The translations under genes were made by a program, and so were the position numbers. A stretch of DNA of 12,752 nt from an uncultured Mailhella sp. (lineage in GTDB: Bacteria; Desulfobacterota; Desulfovibrionia; Desulfovibrionales; Desulfovibrionaceae): the NCBI GenBank assembly GCA_944324625.1, contig CALUWZ010000035.1:1-12752 (forward strand), given 5' to 3'. Of the stretch, positions 6,943 through 12,752 are shown piece by piece. Under the pieces are notes generated by a model. That model searched no databases. It worked only from the letters and a program-made list of their open reading frames with translations, and was not told the origin of the DNA. Position 1 is the stretch's first letter. The number at the start of each line of letters is the position of its first letter.

Positions 6943-7843
6943 AGTCATCTGCATTATGGGGCCCACAGGCGCGGGAAAAACAGCCCAATCCCTTGCCATG
7001 GCAAAAGCTGGCCTTCCCATTTGCATTATCAATGCCGACTCCAGACAGCTTTACAGAGATTTTCCGATTATCTCTGCCCAGCCCGATGAAGAAGAAAAGC
7101 AGGTCTGCCCCCACAGGCTTTTCGGCTATCTTGAAACACGGCAGTCAAGCTCTGCCGTGGACTGGATGGAACGGGCAAAAGCGGAAATAAAAAATGCCCA
7201 TGAAAAAAACAGCATTCCCGTTCTTGTGGGCGGAACAGGCTTTTACTTTCAGTCCCTGCTGGACGGCATTGTCAAAATACCCGACATTCCGGAAGACATC
7301 AGAAATCACTATATCAGGGAAGTGGAAGAAAGAGGCAGCTTGGTCATGCATGAAAAGCTGCAGAAAATCGACCCCGAATATGCCGCAAAGATTCACTTTA
7401 ACGACAAACAGCGCATAGCACGGGCATGGGAAGTCTACACCGCCACCGGCAAAAAATTCAGCGACTGGCACAAAGAAACGCCGAAAAATACGGAATTTGA
7501 CGTCCTGCGCATAGGCATTGGCCTGCCCCTTGAGGAACTGACGCCTATTTTATGCAAACGGACGGATATCATGCTCAAAAAAGGCGCATTGGAAGAAGCC
7601 CAAAAAGCTATGGAAATATGTTCCGACATTGCAGCGCCGGGCTGGTCGGGCATAGGCTGCATTGAAATAGCCCAATATCTCCTCGGCAAATGTTCCCTGC
7701 AGGAGTGTCAGGCTCTGTGGAATAAAAACACCAGATCCTATGCCAAACGGCAATGGACATGGTTCAGGCCCGACACAAGAATTCACTGGTTCAGGCCCGA
7801 AGAACAAAGCCTGCCCCTTGTCATGGAATTTCTGCAAAAATAA
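6926..7843 (+). CDS. miaA: tRNA dimethylallyltransferase MiaA
   Basis: MiaA transfers a dimethylallyl group from DMAPP to N6 of A37 in tRNAs that read codons starting with U. The 305-residue protein (usual about 300-320) has a P-loop GPTGAGKT (12-19), DSRQLYRDF (38-46) for the tRNA and Mg binding, VGGTGFYFQSLLDG (101-114), and TRSYAKRQWTWFR toward the C-terminus, which contacts the tRNA. The chosen ATG at 6926 begins MTAKNKVICIMG, with TGGA five bases upstream; an upstream in-frame ATG at 6875 would add 17 residues unlike the family and lies deep in coaD. It overlaps the end of coaD by 17 bases, so coupling is likely. It is the last gene of the unit and is followed by a hairpin terminator. 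Near the C-terminus SGIGCIEIAQYL stands where the more usual sequence is AIGYREI, a mild variation. Confidence 0.95.
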   Translation: MTAKNKVICIMGPTGAGKTAQSLAMAKAGLPICIINADSRQLYRDFPIISAQPDEEEKQVCPHRLFGYLETRQSSSAVDWMERAKAEIKNAHEKNSIPVLVGGTGFYFQSLLDGIVKIPDIPEDIRNHYIREVEERGSLVMHEKLQKIDPEYAAKIHFNDKQRIARAWEVYTATGKKFSDWHKETPKNTEFDVLRIGIGLPLEELTPILCKRTDIMLKKGALEEAQKAMEICSDIAAPGWSGIGCIEIAQYLLGKCSLQECQALWNKNTRSYAKRQWTWFRPDTRIHWFRPEEQSLPLVMEFLQK

Positions 7844-7857
7844 CAGGCAAAAATTAG

Positions 7858-7890
7858 CGTCTGCAGACAAAACTGCAGGCGTTTATATTT
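7858..7890 (+). terminator. Rho-independent terminator after miaA
   Basis: A 9-bp stem (7858-7866 with 7873-7881, one G-U pair) carries CTGCAG on both arms and a six-base loop ACAAAA. It is followed by TTTATATTT and lies 14 bases after the miaA stop codon. The T-tract is interrupted, so termination may be partial; the next hairpin at 7970 would back it up. Confidence 0.75.
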
Positions 7891-7969
7891 AATTGCACAT
7901 TTTTTCAAAAAGGCACTCCATTTTTCTGCGATACTATTTCTTTTCGGAATAAACTGTGCACAATTAAAC

Positions 7970-7998
7970 AAAAAAAACGCCCCGACGGGCGTTTTTTT
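7970..7998 (-). terminator. Bidirectional terminator between the chemoreceptor and miaA blocks
   Basis: A perfect stem CGCCC/GGGCG (7978-7982 with 7987-7991, loop CGAC) is extended by seven A-T pairs (7971-7977 with 7992-7998). Runs of T follow on both strands, so it can stop the minus-strand chemoreceptor transcript (17 bases after the stop at 8015) and read-through from miaA. Between the two hairpins, an imperfect pair TTAATTGCACA (7889-7899) and TGTGCACAATTAA (7955-7967) may form a longer fold. Confidence 0.92.
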
Positions 7999-8014
7999 GT
8001 TCAATACGCATAAA

Positions 8015-9994
8015 TTATGAGCGCATGTTGCGTACCATGCTTGCCAAAACTTCAGCCTGCTTGGAAAGCTCGATAATCGCAGTTTTCGCTTCGTTCATGG
8101 TAACGCTTGTCTGTGTTACCACGCCGTTAATATCGCCGATTGTTCTGGTAATTTCTTCACTGGTGGAAGACTGTTCCTCGCTGGCCACGGCAATGGAGCC
8201 GATACGTTCGGCAGAATCGCTGGCCATATCCACAATTTCAGACAAGGCATGGCGGCACTGTTCGGCAAGTTCGATAGCCTTATTGACCAGTTCCATAGTC
8301 ATATCCATTTGTTCCAGACTGGAGGACGTGCTGTTTTGAATAGCCACAACAGCATTGCCTACATTGGTAGTGGAGGCCATGGTTTTTTCTGCCAGTTTGC
8401 GCACTTCATCGGCAACAACCGCAAAACCGCGCCCTGCCTCGCCTGCTCTTGCGGCCTCAATGGCAGCATTCAGAGCAAGCAGGTTGGTTTGGTCGGCAAG
8501 GTCGGAAATAACAGACATAATCTGATTAATATCCTGAACATGCTTATTGAGTTCATCCATATCCCGTTTAAGAGTAGTAGTGCTTTTTTCCACTTTGCCG
8601 ATAGACTGAATAAACTCTTTAACGACGCTTTCCCCTTCTTCGGCCCGTTCACGGGTAGTGCCTGCAATTTGGGCGGTGGTAACGGTATTCTTGGTTACTT
8701 CCAAAATCGTGGCATTCATTTCTTCAACGGCAGTCACGGTTTCGGCGATGCGCTGAGCCTGCATGTCCGCCCCGTTGCTGCTTTCCTGAATTTGAGCGGA
8801 AAGCTGGTGCGTTGCGGCGCTGGTTGCGGAAACAACATCCTGCAGTTTTTCCGCAGCTTCGTTCATGCCGACTTTATAGGCATTTTTGGCTTCCTGAATG
8901 GTATCAAGCAAAGCAACGATCATTTTTCCGAAACTGTCGGACAAACCGCCGATTTCATCGCTCCGTTTGGCAAGATTTTTAAGCATGCCGTTTTCCTGTT
9001 CGGTCAAATTCATGTCGCCGCCTGCAACTTTGCTGGAAATTTTATCGATTCCGCCGAGAGCAGATGCAATATTTTTGGAAAAAACAGCAATAATGACAAG
9101 AAGAATAAGCAGGGATACCGCGCAGATAAGCAGCGTATTGCTGTACAATTCATACACTCCTGCAAAAATGTCTTCTTCCCATACCGGGAAAGACATATAC
9201 CAGTTCAGCCATTTAATTTCGTAAACATAGGCCACACGCAGCTTATCCTGATACTCATACTGGACAATACCCGTCTTTACGCTGCTGACTTTTTGAAACT
9301 CTTCGGTATTGCTTCTGTTTTCGCCGACAATATCGCGGTTTTTGTGCATAACGATAATGCCTTGATCGTTAAACACAACAGCTGTGCCCGTAGCGGAAAA
9401 ATTGACGTTGTCAATACTTCTTTTGGCAATGTGGTCAAGGTTGAGAACAAGAAATACAAAGCCCATTATGGATTTGTCCTTTGCCAAAACAGGATAGCAA
9501 ATGGCAAAATCAACTTTCTTTCCCGTTTGGATGATTCTGTGGCTTTCCCCGCCCTTCATGGCACCCTGCACAAAATCCGTCCTGCTGAAGTCCTTGCCCA
9601 GATTTGCGTCCAAGGTTGCGGCAATGGCTACGCCTTTGCTGTTCAGAACAACCACGTCATTAATACCGCTGAAACTGTCTACCAATCTGGCCAAACGTTC
9701 TTGTGTAATGGGGGTATAATAATTCAATCTTTCTCTGTCGCCATTAGCATAAGCATCAACATAATTTAAAATTGCGTTATCCTGCGAAACTTCCTGCGTA
9801 ATGGCACGATAAACCATAAGGTTGGAAAAAAGCGCCTCCCCTTGGATTTTTACCATATTGCCAAGCTGTTTATCAATGGTGTCAGATAACGTTACTCTTG
9901 CTTTGGAATAGGAAAAATATGTCATAACCACAAGCACAAGCACAACCGGCATTAAAATAAATACCGCCATTTTTTTTGAGAACGTAAATTTCAT
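8015..9994 (-). CDS. Methyl-accepting chemotaxis protein, dCache-type periplasmic sensor
   Basis: This is a transmembrane chemoreceptor of 659 residues. It has a short cytoplasmic N-terminus (MKFTFSKKM), membrane helix 1 (about 10-28), a periplasmic sensor of about 255 residues with the double-Cache pattern (membrane-distal [17 protein letters not shown] at 132-148; membrane-proximal [10 protein letters not shown] at 216-225; WLNWYMSFP at 262-270), helix 2 (about 286-305), a HAMP-like linker ending [13 protein letters not shown] (343-355), and the cytoplasmic signalling coiled coil. The CheA/CheW-contacting tip is intact at about 496-535 ([20 protein letters not shown] and [15 protein letters not shown]). 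No C-terminal CheR-tether pentapeptide is seen; the end is MVRNMRS. The start has AAGTGAG nine bases or so upstream. It lies 16 bases after the YjfB-like gene, so both are probably transcribed from the sigma-28-like promoter. The ligand is unknown. Confidence 0.95.
   Translation of the reverse strand: MKFTFSKKMAVFILMPVVLVLVVMTYFSYSKARVTLSDTIDKQLGNMVKIQGEALFSNLMVYRAITQEVSQDNAILNYVDAYANGDRERLNYYTPITQERLARLVDSFSGINDVVVLNSKGVAIAATLDANLGKDFSRTDFVQGAMKGGESHRIIQTGKKVDFAICYPVLAKDKSIMGFVFLVLNLDHIAKRSIDNVNFSATGTAVVFNDQGIIVMHKNRDIVGENRSNTEEFQKVSSVKTGIVQYEYQDKLRVAYVYEIKWLNWYMSFPVWEEDIFAGVYELYSNTLLICAVSLLILLVIIAVFSKNIASALGGIDKISSKVAGGDMNLTEQENGMLKNLAKRSDEIGGLSDSFGKMIVALLDTIQEAKNAYKVGMNEAAEKLQDVVSATSAATHQLSAQIQESSNGADMQAQRIAETVTAVEEMNATILEVTKNTVTTAQIAGTTRERAEEGESVVKEFIQSIGKVEKSTTTLKRDMDELNKHVQDINQIMSVISDLADQTNLLALNAAIEAARAGEAGRGFAVVADEVRKLAEKTMASTTNVGNAVVAIQNSTSSSLEQMDMTMELVNKAIELAEQCRHALSEIVDMASDSAERIGSIAVASEEQSSTSEEITRTIGDINGVVTQTSVTMNEAKTAIIELSKQAEVLASMVRNMRS
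8376..8410. repeat. 35-bp exact direct repeat, copy in the downstream chemoreceptor gene
   Basis: This stretch is identical to 10613-10647 and codes for the conserved receptor tip ([12 protein letters not shown]). Its first 20 bases also occur at 12619-12638 in the third receptor. It reflects shared ancestry of the genes and is long enough to allow homologous recombination between them. Confidence 0.9.
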
Positions 9995-10010
9995 GCTGCA
10001 CTCACTTCTG

Positions 10011-10190
10011 TTAGACAGTTAAATTCACTTTTGTACCGATGCCTGCTTCCGCACGCACGGTATCGGCAGCCTCCAAAGAGCCCTGAATAAGCTGATTGGC
10101 CATATCCGCCGTGAAATCAAGACTTTTTTTCTGCATGCCCAAAGCCATTTGGCCCTGAACCGTATTTAATGCATTGCCGTCTATTTCCAT
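10011..10190 (-). CDS. YjfB-like putative motility protein, 59 residues
   Basis: This is a small cytoplasmic-looking protein of 59 residues, translated [14 protein letters not shown]... and ending [10 protein letters not shown]. The pattern (short hydrophobic start, a central helix with [13 protein letters not shown] at 14-26 and a short [10 protein letters not shown] segment, then VNLTV at the end) resembles the YjfB family of putative motility proteins (Pfam YjfB_motility), named from a Bacillus subtilis gene assigned to the motility regulon. The biochemical role of that family is not known. A strong ribosome binding site GGAGG lies six bases before the ATG. It sits between two chemoreceptor genes, 16 bases before the downstream one, behind a sigma-28-like promoter. 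Context and promoter both support a motility link. The family assignment is from memory of its sequence pattern and is moderately sure; the gene itself is well supported. Confidence 0.82.
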   Translation of the reverse strand: MEIDGNALNTVQGQMALGMQKKSLDFTADMANQLIQGSLEAADTVRAEAGIGTKVNLTV

Positions 10191-10211
10191 AGGAGCCTCC
10201 CTTTTTGTTTG

Positions 10212-10221
10212 TATACGTATA
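10212..10221. promoter_or_regulatory. 10-bp palindrome at the expected transcription start of the YjfB-like gene
   Basis: TATACGTATA is a perfect palindrome overlapping the last two bases of the -10 element and the probable start site. It could be an operator, or chance in an AT-rich leader. Confidence 0.2.
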
Positions 10222-10246
10222 ATCGGCAGTTATACATTTTCCATTA
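10220..10246 (-). promoter_or_regulatory. Sigma-28 (FliA/SigD)-like promoter of the YjfB-like gene and the last chemoreceptor
   Basis: On the minus strand, GCCGATTA (10227-10220) matches 7 of 8 bases of the sigma-28 -10 consensus GCCGATAA. Exactly 11 bases upstream lies TAATGGAA (10246-10239), matching 4 of 8 bases of TAAAGTTT, including the TAA. It lies 5 bases after the stop codon of the upstream receptor and about 30 bases before the YjfB-like ATG. Spacing, gene content and position agree with a flagellar-class promoter. Confidence 0.6.
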
Positions 10247-10251
10247 GCTTT

Positions 10252-12231
10252 TTATGACTTCATTTTGCTTACCATGGCCGCAAGCTGTTCGGACTGTCCG
10301 GCAACTTCCATAATAGCCGTATTGGCTTCATTCATGGCTGCAGTTGTGCGGGAAACAATCTCGTTTATTTCTCCGATTGTTTTTGTAATCTCTTCACTGG
10401 TTGCGGACTGCTGCTCCGTTGCCACGGCAATGGAACCTATACGCTCGGCAGATTCAGCCGCCATATTCATAATTTCATTGAGCGCCTGCTGGCATTTTTG
10501 TGCCAATTCAATGGCGCTGTTTACCTGATCAACCGTATCTGCCACCTGATGCATGCTGGACTGCGCACTGTTTTGAATGGAAATTACCGCATCATTGACC
10601 CGAGCAGTGGACGCCATGGTTTTTTCTGCCAGTTTGCGCACTTCATCAGCAACAACGGCAAATCCCTTGCCGGCTTCGCCTGCGCGGGCTGCCTCAATGG
10701 CGGCATTTAAAGCAAGCAGATTTGTTTGATCGGCAAGGTCGGAAATAACACCCATAATCTGATTGATATTCTGCACATGCTCGGAAAGCGTGCTCATGTC
10801 GCTTTTCAAAACACCGGTACTTTTTTCAACCTTATTGATTGCTCCCATAAAATCCGTAACCACAACTTCGCTTTCTTCTGCTTTGTAACGGGTATCATTG
10901 GCTATTTGGGCTGTCTGCATGGTATTCTGGCTTACTTCCATAATGGTTGCATTCATTTCTTCCATAGCTGTAACGGCTGCTGCGATTCTGTCGGCCTGAA
11001 GCTGAGCACCGCTGCTGCTTTCATGAATTTGGGCGGAAAGTTCCTGCGCTGCGGCAGAAGTGGAATTCACTACCCCTTCAAGCTGATAAGCAGCTTCATG
11101 CATGCCGTTCCTGTGGGCTTCCCTTGCACCGTTGATAGCCTCGACAAGTTCTTCAATCATTTTTTTGAAACTCTTGGATAAACCGCCGATTTCATCGGAA
11201 CGCCCGCCTATCTTGTCCAGCAGGGCAAATTCCTCTGCGGAAAGATTATGTTTTCCCGCACTCACTTCCTCGGATATGGTTTCAATGCCCCGCAGTGCCT
11301 TGGATGTGGAACGGGCAAAAATCAAAATAAGCATGCCGAAAATGTTAATCGCAACAAACGCTATTATTGCGGTATGCATGAACAAATCCGTCACATTTGC
11401 ATATAAGTCGCTTTCAAGAACAGGCAGGGAAAGATACCAGTTAAGCCACGGAATAAAATAAAAATAACAGATTTTTCTGTCTCCCTGAAAATCATAATAC
11501 ACCACGCCCGAACTTTTTCCCTGCATGCCCCGGAACTGTGCGGAATTTGCCTCTTCAAGCCCCACAAAATCACGGTTTTTGTGCATAATCTGCACGCCGT
11601 TTATGTCATGGACTCCGGCAGCCCCTGATTTTGCGAAGGACACATAATCGATTGTGCGCGTTGCAAGCTCATTTAAATCCAAAATCAAGTAAGCAACCCC
11701 GACAGTTGCCTCTTCGGTTTTCACGGCATGAGCCAGAATAAGTCCCATGGAATGTTCCCCAAGGGAAATAACGGAAGGAGTGCAGTTCCCTGCCAAAGCA
11801 GAACTTATGGCAGCATGATTTTTCAGATTCCGTCCCAAAAAATCTTCCGCGGTGGACATAAGCACAATCCCTTCCGTGCTTGCAATGCCCGCATATTTTA
11901 TTCCCGAAAAAGCTTCTTCAACGCGCATGATGCGGGCGTCGACATCTGCTTTGTACAAAGAAATCCAATCCGTATTGTTTTGGGCAAAAGCCTCGGTTAC
12001 GCCGATGATCACGTCATCTTCGGCAAGCTCCTTCACGCTGTTCCTGTACGCAACGGCAAGGGCGCTGAAACTTTCTCCCTGAGTTTTTACCAATGTGGAA
12101 AGCTGTTCTTCCAGCGTTTCATGCAAAGCATTTTTTGCCTGATAATACGTAAATACGGACATAACCACCATTACCGCAATAATGGGAGCCAAAATCAGCA
12201 AATTCATTTTTTTAAAATACGTCAGCCGCAT
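10252..12231 (-). CDS. Methyl-accepting chemotaxis protein, paralogue of the downstream receptor
   Basis: This is a chemoreceptor of 659 residues, the same length as its downstream neighbour and alignable with it without gaps. It has [10 protein letters not shown], membrane helix 1 (about 10-28), a periplasmic dCache-type sensor ([17 protein letters not shown] at 132-148; [10 protein letters not shown] at 216-225; WLNWYLSLP at 262-270), helix 2 (about 286-305), a HAMP-like linker ending [13 protein letters not shown] (343-355), and an intact signalling tip. No CheR-tether pentapeptide is present; the end is MVSKMKS. The ATG at 12231 is preferred over the ATG at 12240: AGGGGG lies nine bases before the former but touches the latter, and only the former aligns with the start of the other receptor. 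The gap from the upstream receptor gene is 20 bases, so co-transcription is likely. The sensor differs from the downstream copy in the probable ligand pocket. Confidence 0.95.
   Translation of the reverse strand: MRLTYFKKMNLLILAPIIAVMVVMSVFTYYQAKNALHETLEEQLSTLVKTQGESFSALAVAYRNSVKELAEDDVIIGVTEAFAQNNTDWISLYKADVDARIMRVEEAFSGIKYAGIASTEGIVLMSTAEDFLGRNLKNHAAISSALAGNCTPSVISLGEHSMGLILAHAVKTEEATVGVAYLILDLNELATRTIDYVSFAKSGAAGVHDINGVQIMHKNRDFVGLEEANSAQFRGMQGKSSGVVYYDFQGDRKICYFYFIPWLNWYLSLPVLESDLYANVTDLFMHTAIIAFVAINIFGMLILIFARSTSKALRGIETISEEVSAGKHNLSAEEFALLDKIGGRSDEIGGLSKSFKKMIEELVEAINGAREAHRNGMHEAAYQLEGVVNSTSAAAQELSAQIHESSSGAQLQADRIAAAVTAMEEMNATIMEVSQNTMQTAQIANDTRYKAEESEVVVTDFMGAINKVEKSTGVLKSDMSTLSEHVQNINQIMGVISDLADQTNLLALNAAIEAARAGEAGKGFAVVADEVRKLAEKTMASTARVNDAVISIQNSAQSSMHQVADTVDQVNSAIELAQKCQQALNEIMNMAAESAERIGSIAVATEQQSATSEEITKTIGEINEIVSRTTAAMNEANTAIMEVAGQSEQLAAMVSKMKS
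10613..10647. repeat. 35-bp exact direct repeat, copy in the middle chemoreceptor gene
   Basis: Identical to 8376-8410, at the same offset (1,618 bases) from the start codon in both genes. This equal offset shows directly that no insertion or deletion has accumulated upstream of this point since duplication. Confidence 0.9.
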
Positions 12232-12251
12232 AAAACCCATCCCCCTTTTTA

Positions 12252-12752
12252 TTATGAACCGCTTTTCATGGATTCCACCATGGCAGAAAGACCTTCTGCC
12301 TGTTTGGCAAGTTCCATAACGGCAATATTTGCTTCACGCATAGTATTGCTTGTTTGGGTAACAATTCCGCTTATTTCTCCGATTGCCTTGGTAATCTCTT
12401 CGCTGGTTGCAGACTGCTGCTCGCTGGCAACGGCAATGGAGCCTATGCGTTCGGCACTTTCACCTGCCATGTGCATGATTTCCTCAAGAGCATCATGGCA
12501 TTTGGACGCCAAACCAATGGCTGTATTGACAAGGCTGACTGTATCGCCGACCTGACGCATGCTGGATTCCGTACTGCTTTTAATCGCTGTAACGGCATCA
12601 CCCACGCGCGCTGTGGATGCCATGGTTTTTTCTGCCAGCTTGCGGACTTCATCGGCAACAACGGCAAAACCTTTGCCGGCCTCTCCCGCACGCGCAGCCT
12701 CAATGGCGGCATTCAGGGCCAGCAGATTGGTTTGATCCGCAAGATCGGAAAT
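12252..12752 (-). CDS. Methyl-accepting chemotaxis protein, C-terminal part, 5' end outside window
   Basis: The last 166 residues of a third chemoreceptor of the same family are present. The frame is open to the window edge, and begins [20 protein letters not shown], the receptor tip that contacts CheA and CheW, continuing through [18 protein letters not shown] and the descending coiled-coil helix with [20 protein letters not shown]. It ends MVESMKSGS, two residues longer than its neighbours, again without a CheR-tether pentapeptide. An internal ATG at 12623 is only a methionine inside the conserved KTMAST and is not the start. The sensor domain, membrane helices and promoter lie beyond the window. 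The stop codon is 20 bases from the start of the next receptor, so it should be the first visible gene of the chemoreceptor unit. Confidence 0.94.
   Translation of the reverse strand: MSDLADQTNLLALNAAIEAARAGEAGKGFAVVADEVRKLAEKTMASTARVGDAVTAIKSSTESSMRQVGDTVSLVNTAIGLASKCHDALEEIMHMAGESAERIGSIAVASEQQSATSEEITKAIGEISGIVTQTSNTMREANIAVMELAKQAEGLSAMVESMKSGS

Noticed and set aside
8249..9769. Open frame of 506 codons on the plus strand, opposite the downstream chemoreceptor gene
   Set aside because: It is fully antisense to a gene with complete receptor signatures, rich in F, N, H and C with no recognisable domain; it results from the base composition of the real gene.
11728..12555. Open frame of 275 codons on the plus strand
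   Set aside because: It spans the junction of two receptor genes in antisense and its protein has no coherent fold or ribosome binding site.
8015..12752. Repeated segments as a possible CRISPR or mobile repeat array
   Set aside because: The repeats are spaced about 2 kb apart and fall at the same codons of homologous genes; they are paralogous coding sequence.

Overview
The window is an ordinary piece of bacterial chromosome with four blocks of genes. Codon use looks even and the GC content is moderate. No mobile element, tRNA, rRNA or CRISPR array is visible. Protein flavour (a TadA with a proline-rich N-terminal extension, a beta-CASP exonuclease next to rsmD-coaD-miaA, several dCache-type chemoreceptors) suggests a motile Gram-negative anaerobe, perhaps of the Desulfovibrio group. 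That placement is inference and not proven here.

Layout. (1) Positions 3-1529, plus strand: the 3' part of a YtcJ-like amidohydrolase, closed by a strong hairpin terminator at 1557-1590. (2) Positions 1817-4073, minus strand: a four-gene unit read LOG-family nucleotide hydrolase, tadA, a 105-residue unknown protein, then a SAM-methyltransferase-like protein. A good sigma-70-type promoter precedes the first gene, and a hairpin lies beyond the last. (3) Positions 4257-7843, plus strand: a beta-CASP metallo-beta-lactamase nuclease, rsmD, coaD and miaA. The last three genes overlap, and a hairpin terminator follows miaA. (4) Positions 8015 to the window end, minus strand: three tandem methyl-accepting chemotaxis receptors. 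The most upstream is cut by the window edge. A 59-residue YjfB-like putative motility protein sits between the second and third receptors. A perfect A/T-flanked hairpin at 7970-7998 ends this block and faces the miaA terminator.

How the parts fit. Blocks 2 and 3 are divergent housekeeping units for translation and nucleotide metabolism: tRNA wobble editing (TadA), tRNA A37 prenylation (MiaA), 16S rRNA m2G966 (RsmD), CoA synthesis (CoaD), RNA decay (MBL nuclease) and nucleotide salvage (LOG). Block 4 is sensory. Two complete receptors have exactly the same length (659 residues) and align without gaps, yet differ in the putative ligand-binding segment. They look like tandem duplicates that have diverged in ligand.

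The most interesting signal is a small, easily missed motility gene (10011-10190). It is preceded by a sequence very close to a flagellar sigma-28 promoter, placed directly after the stop codon of the upstream receptor gene. This would let the small protein and the last receptor be expressed with the flagellar regulon. I found no convincing evidence of a wholly new system such as a defence or biosynthetic island.
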